This document shows positions 52,005-62,677 of a DNA stretch of 64,000 bases, one piece after another. Below the pieces are notes generated by a model. The model was not told where the DNA came from and made no database searches. It saw only the letters and a program-made list of their open reading frames with translations. Each line of letters opens with the position of its first letter. The first letter of the stretch is position 1. Position numbers and translations under genes: made by a program. The DNA is from Gracilaria domingensis (Eukaryota > Rhodophyta > Florideophyceae > Gracilariales > Gracilariaceae), in the NCBI GenBank assembly GCA_022539475.1, contig VCMS01000017.1, positions 301,641 to 365,640 of the forward strand. The letters run 5' to 3'.

Positions 52005-53016
52005 TTACATGAGGCACGCAAACGCCACGACGGCGCCAAGCGCGAACAGCAGCGCGACGCAGGCGGCGGCGGCGGCGACCAGCGCCCAGTCGGTGGCGCG
52101 CCGCGGCTCAAACGGCGAGTCGCGCTGCTCGGCGATGCGGCGGATCCACGGCACGTACTCGGACACGCGCGTGTACACGCCCGGCGCGGCGGCATGGGCG
52201 CAGCCGTAGCCAAACGACACCACGCCCACCAGCACGATCTGCGAGCCGTTTCGCGGCGAGCGCGTCCAGAGCGGGCCGCCCGAGTCGCCCTGGCAGCTGT
52301 CAAACATGTCGTTGCCGGCGCAGATGTGGGAGCGGCGCCTGACGCTGCGCCCGTACGACTTGTTGCACTGCTGCGTTGGCACCAGTGGCACCTGCACGGA
52401 GCGCAGGTGGCCCGGCAGCGCGCCGCGCCCGGCCACGCGCCCGTAGCCGCTGGCGGTCAGCGTCTGGTTGGCGTACGGCTGCGCCGCGTCGGCGTTGAGC
52501 TGCGGCGCCCACGCGCGCAGCGCGCGGTCGCGGTTGAGGAACTCCACCACCATGAGGTCGTTCACGGGCTGGCCGCGCTCGCCGCGCGAGAAGTTGGCGT
52601 GCGGGAACGCGGCCACCAGCGGGAAGCGGCGCCCGAGGCTCACGGACGTGGCGCCAATGCGCACCACGCTGGCGGGAGCGCGCGCGCGCGCCACGCGAAT
52701 GTTGCAGTGCGCAGCCGTGAGTACCTTGTTGTGCGTGAGCAGAGACCCGCCGCAGATGACGCGGCCTGTAGGACGCGATTGCTGTTAGCGGCGTGGGGGG
52801 AGGGCGGCGCAGAACGGCGCGCAATTGACGCGTGGCGGCGTATCGGTACGTACCGGCGTGCTCGAACACCGCCTGCCACCTGAACACGGCCGGCTGCAGC
52901 TCGCGCTCGCCGCCGACGATGCGCGGCGCCGCGCCGGCGTGCGCGCGCGGCAGCGCGAGCGCGAGCGCGAGCGCGAGCGCGAGCGCGAGCAGCGGCGGCG
53001 GGGCGGGGGCGGCCAT
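52005..53016 (-). CDS. Membrane-anchored trypsin-like serine protease 2
   Basis: Exon 1 is 53,016-52,854, the intron 52,853-52,766 (88 bp, GTACGT...TCCTACAG), exon 2 52,765-52,005, giving 307 aa. The join restores VFEHAG|RVICGGSLLTHN. The signal peptide MAAPAPPPLLALALALALAL has its core encoded by a GCGCTC-type hexanucleotide repeat. APRIVGGERELQP gives an activation site right after the leader. The triad is KVLTAAHC (His), VNDLMVVEFL (Asp) and FDSCQGDSGGPL (Ser), with the trypsin-type Asp in DSCQ. A C-terminal TM (VAAAAACVALLFALGAVVAF) is followed by only a few residues. Unlike protease 1 there is no large pro-domain. The shared plan (S1 domain then TM) suggests a local duplication. Confidence 0.88.
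52955..52990 (+). repeat. Hexanucleotide repeat coding a signal-peptide core
   Basis: GCGAGC repeated six times. On the minus strand it encodes alternating Leu-Ala of the protease 2 signal peptide, so repeat-length change would alter leader hydrophobicity. Confidence 0.9.
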
Positions 53017-53433
53017 GGGCGCGGAGGGAGCGGGGGTGGGGCGGGGGGGGCGGGGACGCGGGTGGGGAGGCGGGGGGGGAGGACATGGGGTGGTGGAGAG
53101 GAGGGGGTGCGGCGGAGGGGGCGCGGGCGCAGGGGGGGGGGGGGAGCAAGAAGCGGGAGCAAGAAGCATTGGGCGCGCGAGCGAGCGCGCGCGCGGCGCG
53201 TCATGGTAGAGGCGCGACGGAAAAGCAATGAAGGTAGCGCGCGCGCGCGTGGCGCGCGCGCGCGCGCAGTGCGTGTGACGCATGCGCGCGCGCGGTGCGC
53301 ACCGGAGGCGCGCGGCGCTGACGCAGCGCGCCCCAAAAATAGCCGCCGCGAGCCGCCGCACCCTTTTTGCTTGGTGTGGAAAAGGCGCAACGCGTTTTAC
53401 ACAACTCTAGCCGCGCCCGCGCGCGTCCCTACG
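53017..53433. promoter_or_regulatory. Protease 2 upstream region, C-rich leader on minus strand
   Basis: Almost pure G on the + strand before the ATG (GGGGCGGGGGGGGCGGGGAC), that is a C-rich leader in the sense direction, followed by CG alternation. Long frames here are compositional artefacts. Confidence 0.4.
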
Positions 53434-53570
53434 TCAGCGCGCCGGCGGCGGGCGCGCCGCCGCCGCCGCCGCCGCCGCCGCAGCGGCCGCCGCCGCCGCA
53501 GCGGCCGCCGCCGCCGCCGCCGGCAGCACCGGCGTTGACGACATGCGCACCAGCCGCGCGCCCCGCTGCG

Positions 53571-53603
<33 letters not shown>

Positions 53604-54132
53604 GCGGCGGCGCGGCGCGCAGCGACGCCGACGCCATCGCGCACATGTCCACGTGCAGCTTGTACTTTCTCTTCTCCACAAAGTGCTTGCGGCACGCCGC
53701 GCACTTGTACGGCTTGACCGACGTGTGCATGGCCTTCTCGTGGTACGTGAGGCTCGACTTCCAGCGGAAGTTCTTCTTGCAGCCGGGCGCCGAGCACGCG
53801 TACGGCCGCTCGCCCGTGTGCATCCTCATGTGCGCCTTGAGGTTGGAGTGCTCCGTGCTGGTGCGCGCGCAGTTGTCGAACGGGCACGCGTACACCTCGC
53901 GCATGCCCTGGCTGGTGCACACCGTCTTCTTGATGGGCTGCGGCCGGCGCGTGGACGGCAGCGGCGCCAGCTGGTGCGCGCGCAGCGGCGCCTGCGACGC
54001 CGCGTGCGCGATGGGCGGCAGCCGCGCCGCGCTGGTGCGCGACGACGACAGCGGCGGCAGCAGCAGGTTGAACGACGACGTCTGGCGCGAGTAGTCGAGC
54101 GGCGGCAGCCGCAGCGAGTCGTGGTGCGACAT
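53434..54132 (-). CDS. C2H2 zinc-finger protein, 232 aa
   Basis: ATG 54,132 (MSHHDSLRLPPLDYSRQTSS). Three fingers: ACPFDNCARTSTEHSNLKAH..MH with TGE-type linker TGERPY; ACSAPGCKKNFRWKSSLTYH..MH; CAACRKHFVEKRKYKLHVDMC, which ends in Cys (C2HC). They lie at about 81-163. The linker and helices suit DNA binding in the nucleus. The C-terminus is a Pro run then a run of 26 Ala (GCC/GCG codons), which may be repeat-driven. A TATA-like TATAAGAG lies at 54,315-54,322, about 180 bp upstream. Divergent from the bZIP-like gene. Target unknown. Confidence 0.82.
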
Positions 54133-54908
54133 GGGGAGGGAGGGATGGGGGGGGGGGGGGTGGGGAGGAAGGAGGGGGGAGGGGGCGGGGGAGGGGGGGA
54201 GTTGTGTGTGTGGAGGGGGGGGAGGGGGGGTTGGGGGGTTGGGGGGTGGGGACGGAGATGGGGAGGAAGGGGGGGGCGGTGAGCTGCGCGGGGGGTGCGA
54301 GGGCGCGATGAACGCTCTTATAGCGGCGCGCGGCGCGTTGAGCGCGTTCTCGCCGCGCGCGCGCGCCTAAAAGGCGATTAAGGCGGCGCGCGACCGCGCG
54401 CTGCGCATGCGCCGCGGGCGCGCGCAACTGCGGCGCCATTTAAAGTTATATTTAGCGGCGCGCCGCGCTCTGATAGCAGCCGCCGCGCGCGGAGCGGGTA
54501 ACAGCGCGCGGCGCGCCGCCATTACTTGCGCCGCCGCCCAATTGCGCCGCCAATTGCGGCGCGCCGCGCCGCGCGCGGAAACAGCCACTGAGCGCGCGGC
54601 TAACGGCGCCAATTGCACGTGTACTCCACGCGCACACGTGGCAAGGCGCGCGCGCGCGCGCGCCCATCGCTGTGCCAGCGCACCACGCTGCGCCGCGCGC
54701 GCCGCCCAATCAGCGCCGACCTGCCATGCACGGCGCCCCCCGCGCTCCCGCGCCCGCCTCGACGCGCGCCAATGCGCCCACCCCGCGCCGCCTATATCTT
54801 CGCCGAGCCTGCATCCCCCGTCGTCTTCTCCACCCCGCCCCACCTCCCCCACCCCCTGCCAACCCCACCTACCCCCACCACCCGTCTTCCCACCAACCCC
54901 CACCAACC
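54133..54908. promoter_or_regulatory. Divergent promoter between zinc-finger and bZIP-like genes
   Basis: The left part is C-rich in the sense of the finger gene, the right part C-rich in the sense of the bZIP gene (CCCACCCCCTGCCAACCCC). The core is built of GGCGCGCCGCGC-type blocks, with an isolated AT-rich GTTATATTTAGC near 54,446, a CTGCGCATGCGCC (NRF1-like) motif near 54,401, and CTATAT at 54,792 as a possible TATA for the bZIP gene. Confidence 0.45.
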
Positions 54909-55835
54909 ATGACCCGCGCCTCCAAGCGCCCCGCCCCCGAGCTCGCCCTCACCTCCGACGACCCTCTCGAGTTCGTCTCCTCCTACTGCAAGCGCCGCAA
55001 AATCGCGTACGAAATCGGCCACTCGCACGTCGAGAAGGAGTGCCTTCTCGCCGCCACCAGGGCCCGCGAGGAGTACAAGACGCTCCGCAACGCCCGCCAC
55101 GCCACCGACCCCGACTCCACCGCCGCCGCCGACCGGCGCGGCCTCTCGCCCGCCCAGAAGTACACCATTCGCCTGCACAACAACCGCAAGTCCGCCAATG
55201 CCTCCAAGGTGTACGCAGAGGTGCTCAAGCGCGAGCAGGCCGCCTGCCTGGCCTCCATCCAGCCCGATGCGCACCAGCACGCCGAGGCCACTGCGCGCAC
55301 CCTGCAGAGGCTCACCGCGCGCGTCCGCGCCTTGGAGCACAGCCTCGGCACCGAGAGGCACCGCGTCGCCAACTTGCAAAAGGAGAACCAGCGCTTGCTC
55401 CACCGCCTCGATGCGCCCGTGCTCGACACACACACTGCCGCCGCGCCTCGCAGCACGCCGCCCGCCTCCATGCCGGAGCCCGTGTGCATCCCGGCCTCCA
55501 CCCCGCTGCACCAACGCATCGTCAACTCCAGAACGGGCAACGTCGTGTCGTCGTGGTCGCAAATCTCCCCGCTCGCGCTGCAGGACTCGGACGGGAAGGA
55601 CTTTCATCACGGTCTTACGTGCTCGCAGAGTCAGGACGTGGACGAAAAGCCTTCGTCGCTGCCAAGAGTATCGCTGCCCATGTCTTCAGCGGTGCAGATC
55701 GGCGTGCTCAATTCGCAGCCCAGCCAGGAAATGCCGCCGTTCAAGTCGTTGAACTCGGACGAACTCGTTGTTCCGTGCCCTGGCTCCGACTTTTTTAATG
55801 GCTCGCAGCCCAATTCGAAGCTGTTGTGCCCATGA
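54909..55835 (+). CDS. bZIP-like transcription factor, 308 aa
   Basis: ATG 54,909 (MTRASKRPAPELALTSDDPL). Residues 84-108 (KYTIRLHNNRKSANASKVYA) fit the bZIP basic region pattern N-x2-R..SAxxS-K. A coiled coil follows at about 124-167 (TLQRLTARVRALEHSLGTER, VANLQKENQRLLHRL) with Leu heptads separated from the basic region by a longer gap than usual. The remainder is Ser/Pro-rich with QISPLALQDSDG and GVLNSQPSQEMPP, typical of activation regions. Nuclear DNA-binding is inferred. The gap and atypical basic region leave room for another coiled-coil protein. Confidence 0.65.
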   Translation: MTRASKRPAPELALTSDDPLEFVSSYCKRRKIAYEIGHSHVEKECLLAATRAREEYKTLRNARHATDPDSTAAADRRGLSPAQKYTIRLHNNRKSANASKVYAEVLKREQAACLASIQPDAHQHAEATARTLQRLTARVRALEHSLGTERHRVANLQKENQRLLHRLDAPVLDTHTAAAPRSTPPASMPEPVCIPASTPLHQRIVNSRTGNVVSSWSQISPLALQDSDGKDFHHGLTCSQSQDVDEKPSSLPRVSLPMSSAVQIGVLNSQPSQEMPPFKSLNSDELVVPCPGSDFFNGSQPNSKLLCP

Positions 55836-55964
55836 GCTGCTTGTTTGATCGCACACCTTCAACAAATGTTGCGTCTAACTCTTGGCGTACGAGATGTCTA
55901 TTACACTTTTGCTTCGTAACGCCTCGCTCTTACTCGTTTTGCTGAGTCGTCTTCTTTTTTGTTT

Positions 55965-55986
55965 GTGTGTGTGTGTGTGTGTGTGT
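55965..55986 (+). repeat. (GT)n microsatellite
   Basis: Eleven GT units in the 3' flank of the bZIP-like gene, continued by TTTGTGTT variants. Confidence 0.9.
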
Positions 55987-56573
55987 TTGTGTTAGTGTTT
56001 GTGTTCTACGCTCCATTTTACACTTATCGTTCCTCAACGTTTTTGTCGAGGCTTGGCTTATTCATACAATAAACTCTTAAAATCTCACTGTTCACTGTCT
56101 ATACTTGTATCTCTCCTCCACACTACGTGCTTCGTGCCCCGTATACTTTTATGCCACCGTCCACGCACACATGGCACAATCACACGTAAAACGGTGTTGC
56201 TTTTTTTTTTTTTTCCACACGGTGCGGCAACGTCTTGCGCCGTCGCCTCCTCTGGCACTGGTTTCTACGCAACCGACAGATGGTGAGTCAACAACCCCGT
56301 GACGTCGAGGTTCCAGGTAGCACTGGCCGACCAACTCGCCTGCGCCCCGTGTCGTGCCAACGAGAGCGCGCCAAAACTCCACGCCAAACTCTTCCACCTT
56401 CCACCTCTGCGCAGTCCAGCAGCGTCGCGATCAAACACCACTGTACCCGATCACTAACTCGTCGTAGTACACGGTACTGTTGTACATTTGTAGCGCGTAT
56501 TCCCGGACCCACGCAATGATTGGCCGACTTGTGCCTGGCTTTTTGCAAACTTTGGCCCGGAAATTTTTGTAAA

Positions 56574-56921
56574 TTATGATGGCGTGGCCCCATTCACCAG
56601 CGTTGCGTAAAACAGGCGATAATCAGGCGGCATCATCAGCAGCCTAAATTCGCGGCAGACTGGCGAGTTTGCCGCACGAAACTCTGTGCACTCCATCGCG
56701 CGCCATTGCGCCACTAGCACATCTACCTTCAAGGCACGATACAAACGCGTGGCGCGCCGCAACACACACCCGAGACGAGCGCGCCGGTGCACGCAAGAGG
56801 AGCGCCAGGCGCGCTGCATGATTGGCTCACGACTGCCAAAAGAACCGCGAGCGACCGCTTGACAGACGACAGCCTCGATCTCTCTACCAAGTTCTTCTGC
56901 TGACGGTGATGTCTTTGACAT
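56574..56921 (-). CDS. Possible unrecognised protein, 115 aa, weak
   Basis: ATG 56,921 gives MSKTSPSAEELGREIEAVVC then a basic middle and CTEFRAANSPVCREFRLLMM at the end. Composition is coding-like, but no domain or neighbour supports it. Confidence 0.25.
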   Translation of the reverse strand: MSKTSPSAEELGREIEAVVCQAVARGSFGSREPIMQRAWRSSCVHRRARLGCVLRRATRLYRALKVDVLVAQWRAMECTEFRAANSPVCREFRLLMMPPDYRLFYATLVNGATPS

Positions 56922-57551
56922 ACAGCCTGTATCATACAGCTTGTCAAGCTGCTCGCCAAGCTATTGAATCCCAAGTAGCTGCGCCTCCAGAGGCGCCTGC
57001 CGCGTCCGGAAGGACGCGATGACTGGAGCGGAAAGCGTAGTGAACAGATCGTTCGCGGCCGAGGTCCGTGCTGTGTCGCACGCGCCTCTACATCATCTCT
57101 GCCACGCGCGATTTTTCCGCAGCCAGCAACAGTATCCTTAGAGCCCCACTACCTTGAGAGGAAGAAGAATGCGATAAGCGTCGTTGACGAAACGCTCTTA
57201 ATCGAAATCACCGAAGAGCAGAGAAATCTGGCTAGTGCATACTTTCTCGTCACAGCTCAGTGAGTGTAGCACAGCTACTGACTAGTAGTTCGTGGCTACG
57301 GTACAGCGCTGTTATGGGTTAACTGGTCTTGAGCAAAAAACCTCACATTCGGTCGGAAAGGTTGCCTCGCAGACAAACAGACGAGGCCTTGTCACAATTG
57401 TCTGCGGGTCATACACCTTATTTGCATCCACGAGCGATATACTTGACAGGGGAGTACAAAAGTTTGCAAATGTCGTCCTCAAGTACTCAACGACACTGAG
57501 CGCAACGTATTGCAAAGTCCAACGAGAACCGCGTCAAGATTAGTATGCCTA

Positions 57552-58010
57552 TCACCTCGACATGATCGTCGTCGGAAGATTGTGGCCGAAATTATTGCAG
57601 AGTGTGCGGAGAGAGTCCTGCGCCTCTGAGTTAGAAACCTTTTCTTGGCATTGAAACGCCATGCAACAAGCAGGGATTGAAATGCTGACCCGTGAACGAT
57701 CCTCGTGCTCAGCGGCTGTGATCAAAATAGACAGGACGTCTCCCGTTCTGGTCCTCACGTCCGCATCAAACGGCAGCTGCTTCCCCATTGCTTCCACCTT
57801 TTTGTAGCGAGCGGCGCAGCATAACGCGACAACGTTGTATCCGTTATGCTGTCGAAAACGGCGCCGCGCGACTGTAACGTCTAACTGTTTCCACGCTTCC
57901 GCTCGCCACTGCGTTCTCCGAAGCATCAAGTCCAAATCTATTCCTGTATGTGTAGTTGACGTGAGCGCCGTACGATATTAGCTCGAATACGTATCTCCGC
58001 GAAGCGGGAC
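57552..58010 (-). pseudogene. Ankyrin-repeat gene relic
   Basis: Leftward text reads as two ankyrin repeats in different frames: RRYVFELISYGAHVNYTYR then GLDASENAVASGSVETVRRY, followed after a frame change by NGYNVVALCCAARYKKVEAM and PFDADVRTRTGDVLSILITA. The G-x-x-A...A-x-x-G-x-x-E-x-V and G-A-x-V-N patterns are clear. At least one frameshift separates the pieces. Family beyond ankyrin is unknown. Confidence 0.5.
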
Positions 58011-59819
58011 TACTACGTTGCTCTTTCGTTGTACATGTACATGGAGGCCTCCACTATTATGTACAGTCATTGGCCTTCGTGTGCGACACTGTGGCCTACA
58101 GTGCTCGCATAGAGAAGCACTACGCCGATATTCGTAAGGAGCGTAGCACCTACCAGTTTGTTCAAGTCCGTCTTCCGACGTCTTTGGAAACTACCGTCCT
58201 GGTTTTTTTGTATTCGACTGTACAAAGGTACCTTGCTCGACGCTTGTATCTACAGTACTAATTTAGACTCTGATCCTGGTAAATACCGATCTCCAAAAGA
58301 AATGAGGGCTGCAAAAATTCCGGCCCACAGGATACTCCACGCTTGATTATGGGCGATGTGCAATGCCGTTCTGTACTAAACGCTGTTGCACGCGCCCATG
58401 CGGCTCGATAGCTGTTGTTTCGAATGCAGTCTTAAGCTAGAACTGCCTGTATGGGACGTTTGTGAGCTGCAGGCCACTTGCGCAGGCAACTGGATCCGAG
58501 AAAGTTGTGGTTAGTTAGAATAGGTGTGATAATATCTGCCGCGTGCAAAGAGGCTGGGTCTGCGCCGACTAATCATTACTAATGAGTCTGGCTACTAATA
58601 TCCCATTTTAGGGTCAACGTAGATCACCAGTTCACTGGACTTCTACCGTACAATAACAATAACGCCCCAAACTTGAGGTATTGTGAGGCAGTTGCCTGGC
58701 AATTATCACGACAAATTTAAACGCACCTTCACTGCAGGGCAAGACTCCTCCATCAGTCGGGTTGTGCGACCTTTGTATATCGCAAGCCAGGTACCTTCTT
58801 TTCGCCGACCCGCGCGGCTTCTGCGCATCAATGTCATTACCTGAAGCACACTCTTCGCTTCATCTCCGTACGTCTTCTATTGAAGACTATTTGAAATTGC
58901 ACATGAGGACGAATTGTATGATCTCGTGGACGGTATATTGATCCCGTCAGCGGCAAAATGTCTCGAATTGGTTCGGCAGAAAAAGGTAAGAGATCGAAAG
59001 CAGCTCTATCGCACGTAAAAGTCCGCTTTAGACTGCAGTGGTCTCAGCAAAAGACATTACCAGTATTGTGACCACCACGTATACTGATGTATTGATAGCA
59101 GTGAACCGTTAACACAGCCACTGTCGAAACCACTTTATTCGTCTCGTGTAGCATACTGATGCGCGCCGCCAGTTGCGGAGCTATCTATCTCATTGTTGGG
59201 AAGACACACATGTACAGTGACTGTAGTCCTTCTACCCCTGGGAAATGCTCAGCAAATGGCTTACTTTTGATCGAAAATTTGCCCACCATGAAGTCAACCT
59301 CTTATTATGCCATTTGATAACAACTTTTACATGTAAACATTGTCCTGCGCAAGAGTGCGTCACAATCTTCTGACGATTATACGTTTTCGTAGCGTTTTAC
59401 CGCCGTCCAATCCCCGGTTACCGCGTTCAGGCCAAGCCTCCGCTTGCGCTCTTCGTTCACAGAAAAACATTCAGGTAAACTTCGGTTAGAACCCCTTCCG
59501 ATGACTAGCTCGTGTCCCACAGCTCCCATGTAGTTAAACGGCCCGTCTAGGGCATGGTCATTTCAATGACATACACACAGGTCCGCGGGGGTTACCAGCT
59601 TGGACCTCTAGGCTCTGTGTTTGCACACAAACACTTCATGTTCTAGAGATTGCTCAATATCTCAGCTAGAGAACTACTATTGACGGTAGCGTACATCTTA
59701 AACGAATACCGCCAAGGGAAGCACGGTTTAGAGAAACTGCACAGCATACAAAGCCACCTTTGCACCTCAGTTCGACTTTAATCTCTACAATGATATAATT
59801 GCCATTTACGTGTATCAGT
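58011..59819. other. Gene-free stretch, 1.8 kb
   Basis: Stops are frequent in all frames, with no recognisable domain, RNA gene or repeat. It ends at the SCYL1 stop at 59,820. Confidence 0.45.
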
Positions 59820-62270
59820 CTACCGAGCTCCGCTACGGCCAGCTGTTCGTCTCTTCGATGTAGTTCCTCCCAAAAGGGCTTCCCAGTCGTCATTACCACT
59901 AGTTTTCTTGGCTCTCCTTGCAGTTGTAACGGCGTTTAGTCCAGTACCAGGCCGGGGTTTAGCTCTTGGTTTTGGTTTGTTGACTTTAGGTGGCGCCAAG
60001 TCCCACAAGCCGTCATCACCGCTACTCTTTACGCTACTCGAATTGCTGCTGCTCTTTGCCAGGCCCTTCGGAACCGGGTTTGTTTTTGGTTGACCCATCA
60101 TTGAAACAAATAAGTCCTCATCATCAAGGGGTTTTGAACTGGATTTGATATCCATATCACCCCACCCGTCGACATCATCCTCGTCACCAAGACCATTTGC
60201 GTTCTCATTGCCATTGCCAACATTAGCAAAATCACCTCCCGATGATGTATCTGGGGCCCCACTTCCGACAGATAATGGTGTGGGTGAAAACGCTAGAGGC
60301 GCAGCGCTTGGGTTCCCATTTGAACCGTTCCATGGATCCTGGGCCATCGCACTACTTGTGACAGATTGAGTGGTAGACATGCTGTTCACCACTTGAGGCT
60401 CACTGCTGCTTTTGCCTGTCGTTGGTCTTCCTCTCTTAAAGTCTTCAGACGATATTCCGGTTGACTTGTTTGTCTGCGTAGTAGTGTCGGACTTAGTATT
60501 AACAAGAGCTGCTGCCATTGACGAAAAAGAGCTAAGACCCCAGCCGGATGTCGCGGATGTCGAGGTCGAAGCATTCTTCCCGCCACTTGCTGCAGATGTA
60601 GCCGCCGCACTTTGTTCAGCACGAAGCATTTCTTGGTGGTTTCGAGAAAGTTTCTGCTGAAAATCCCCGAGGACCTTGAAAGCGGCCGTCCTCACCTCTC
60701 CAGAGGAATCAACTAGTAACGTAACAATAGATGGGAGCAGTCGTGTGGCTATATCCTTCGCAGAAAAGTAATCTGTGCAGCCCAGGATTGCGCTTATACC
60801 CGCGGCCCGAGCATGGGGGAACGGATCCTTTAACGAGCGCAAGAATGCAGCGGCAAGCACTTTATTGCGTGCGGCGTTACTGAGGCGGTCGGCAAGTTTC
60901 CCGAGGCAGACAGTGGTGTTGGTGCGAATTGCGGGTTCCGGATCCACTTGTAAGCGTGCGAAGTGTGACATGAGAACTGAGTTTAGGTTCTTATCATATA
61001 GACGGTCTGAAATAACAAGAACTGATTTCACAGCAGAGTCACGTAGAGCTGGAGATTGCATGTCTTGAAAGGCTGCACACATAGATGTGAATATGGTAGT
61101 ATTGATTGTGGACTCGTCTAAATGTTCCAGAAACATTGTCAGATTGTTGTACAACTCGACCTTGAGGCCTCGGTCAATCTGTTGGTTTGCAAACCACCCA
61201 GTTGCGTACTTGTTCACAACATACTTTGAGAAGTCCGTGAGACTAAGGCGATCCTTCATTTTCATGATGCACGTGAAGGCAGATGATCCGCCTGCGCCTG
61301 ATTCAATGCTTTGAGACAGCATAGGAAGAATCTTGAAAGTACAGAAGCCATCCGGAAGCCTGTCCATGATATTCGGGAGTTTGGACAGAAAAGCTTCTTT
61401 TTCCAGCTGTCCTTTTAAGGCGATGTTCTCCACGAATAGGTTCAATTCAATAAACTTAGATTGTTTGAAGTAAGGGTGGTTCGGCAATTGACCAGCCGGG
61501 GCACGGCCAGCAGCATTAGATGCCAAAAGCTTCTGATACGCGCTTAACAAGGGTTTCGGGAGCGCTGAAAGATTCTGAAGCTGGTCTGGGGCGGTGAGCG
61601 AACCAGCGTGGGCATGATACATTAGGCAACCGAGAGCCCAAGAATCGACTGCAGATGGAGCACCAGCCGCAACGGAAGACCAGTGGCCACTACTAAATTC
61701 TGGGCTCATATACGAAGGGTCCTGCAAAGCTGCTGCGTGATGAGACAGACTGGCCGCTTGCGCATGCGGGGTAACGCATTCTAATCCACCAAGCTTCCAA
61801 TCTCCAGTAGGTGTTACAAATACAGTTGAGGCGTTTAGACGGCCATGGATGAGACCGGATGAGTGAAGGAAGCCAAGAGCACGCGAAATGGTAAAGAGAC
61901 CCCATTGAACTGATTCATGATCGATTTTTGAGGGAGAATTAGCAAGAAGTGTTGCTAGAGGTGTGGAATCTTCAACAGCCACGTATGTGGTACCGTCGCT
62001 TCCTTCAACTGAGGTGATGTATCTAAGTACATCCGGGTGACGAAGGGTCTTCAATCGCATCAAGCCTGTCTTGGCTAAACCTTGCTTCTGAGATTGTGTG
62101 GGTCGTGAATTTGATGCATCGAAGTGAAGAACAAGCGCTGGGTCTCCTGTTTCCTTTGAAGTACCTCTGTGAAGCGCCCATATCTCTGCGCGGTCATGAC
62201 TGGCTACAGGCTCGTTGAGAGAATATGTGAAGCCTAGGTCCTTCTGAATCAGCTTCTGAAAGTACTGCAT
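59820..62270 (-). CDS. SCYL1: SCYL1-type pseudokinase (SCY1-like)
   Basis: SCY1-like proteins are catalytically weak kinases of Golgi/COPI traffic. ATG 62,270 (MQYFQKLIQKDLGFTYSLNE), 816 aa. Kinase-like domain about 20-275: RLKTLRHPDVLRYITSVEG, then GLIHGRLNASTVFVTPTGDW in place of the HRDxxxxN loop (catalytic Asp replaced) and KLGGLECVTP in place of DFG. A HEAT-type array spans about 320-560 (for example LSKLPNIMDRLPDGFCTFKI, FARLQVDPEPAIRTNTTVCL, GISAILGCTDYFSAKDIATR). The rest is Ser/Thr/Gly-rich, ending DDWEALLGGTTSKRRTAGRS. The RKLD-type COPI-binding end of animal SCYL1 is not present. Divergent from the UBX gene 407 bp away. Confidence 0.93.
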   Translation of the reverse strand: MQYFQKLIQKDLGFTYSLNEPVASHDRAEIWALHRGTSKETGDPALVLHFDASNSRPTQSQKQGLAKTGLMRLKTLRHPDVLRYITSVEGSDGTTYVAVEDSTPLATLLANSPSKIDHESVQWGLFTISRALGFLHSSGLIHGRLNASTVFVTPTGDWKLGGLECVTPHAQAASLSHHAAALQDPSYMSPEFSSGHWSSVAAGAPSAVDSWALGCLMYHAHAGSLTAPDQLQNLSALPKPLLSAYQKLLASNAAGRAPAGQLPNHPYFKQSKFIELNLFVENIALKGQLEKEAFLSKLPNIMDRLPDGFCTFKILPMLSQSIESGAGGSSAFTCIMKMKDRLSLTDFSKYVVNKYATGWFANQQIDRGLKVELYNNLTMFLEHLDESTINTTIFTSMCAAFQDMQSPALRDSAVKSVLVISDRLYDKNLNSVLMSHFARLQVDPEPAIRTNTTVCLGKLADRLSNAARNKVLAAAFLRSLKDPFPHARAAGISAILGCTDYFSAKDIATRLLPSIVTLLVDSSGEVRTAAFKVLGDFQQKLSRNHQEMLRAEQSAAATSAASGGKNASTSTSATSGWGLSSFSSMAAALVNTKSDTTTQTNKSTGISSEDFKRGRPTTGKSSSEPQVVNSMSTTQSVTSSAMAQDPWNGSNGNPSAAPLAFSPTPLSVGSGAPDTSSGGDFANVGNGNENANGLGDEDDVDGWGDMDIKSSSKPLDDEDLFVSMMGQPKTNPVPKGLAKSSSNSSSVKSSGDDGLWDLAPPKVNKPKPRAKPRPGTGLNAVTTARRAKKTSGNDDWEALLGGTTSKRRTAGRSGAR

Positions 62271-62677
62271 GGTTCCGAAAAAACCTCACGGAGAACGACT
62301 CTGGACGAAGAAACGCGAAGCCGCACGGCGGAAACGCAAGCAGCTCTGAGGCCCTGTCTTAACAAACGTTGACACACAGGGAAAGTGTAGATAGATAGCA
62401 AACAACCATGGGCGCAGAAGAGAGCTCTTTGTTGCCTGCAAGGTATGAGTTCTGCAGATTGACTTGGGCGCTGTAAGAATTCAGCGCTGGCCGTATGGCA
62501 TTGGCTGAAAATCGTTCCAGCAATGAAAGCGCCGTCTGTAAACGCGAAAACTGAAGATATGTCACAACTGCGAAACTTCCCACAACTGGGTTTCCTTGCC
62601 GTTCCGTGCATCGATAGACAACGACCGTGCCACTCTCTTCCGTCTTGCCGCGGCCTCAGTCGCGTCTTCACTGAATC

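Noticed and set aside
50245-53016. Recent bacterial transfer of the proteases
   Set aside because: One has a spliceosomal intron and both fit the GC-rich neighbours; no direct sign of transfer.
52825-53538. Rightward and leftward frames over the protease 2 promoter
   Set aside because: Products of Glu/Arg or Arg/Ala runs from CG repeats; no domain or start context.
54407-55798. 463-codon rightward open frame over the bZIP gene
   Set aside because: Out of frame with the basic region and coiled coil; low-complexity Arg/Pro/Ala.
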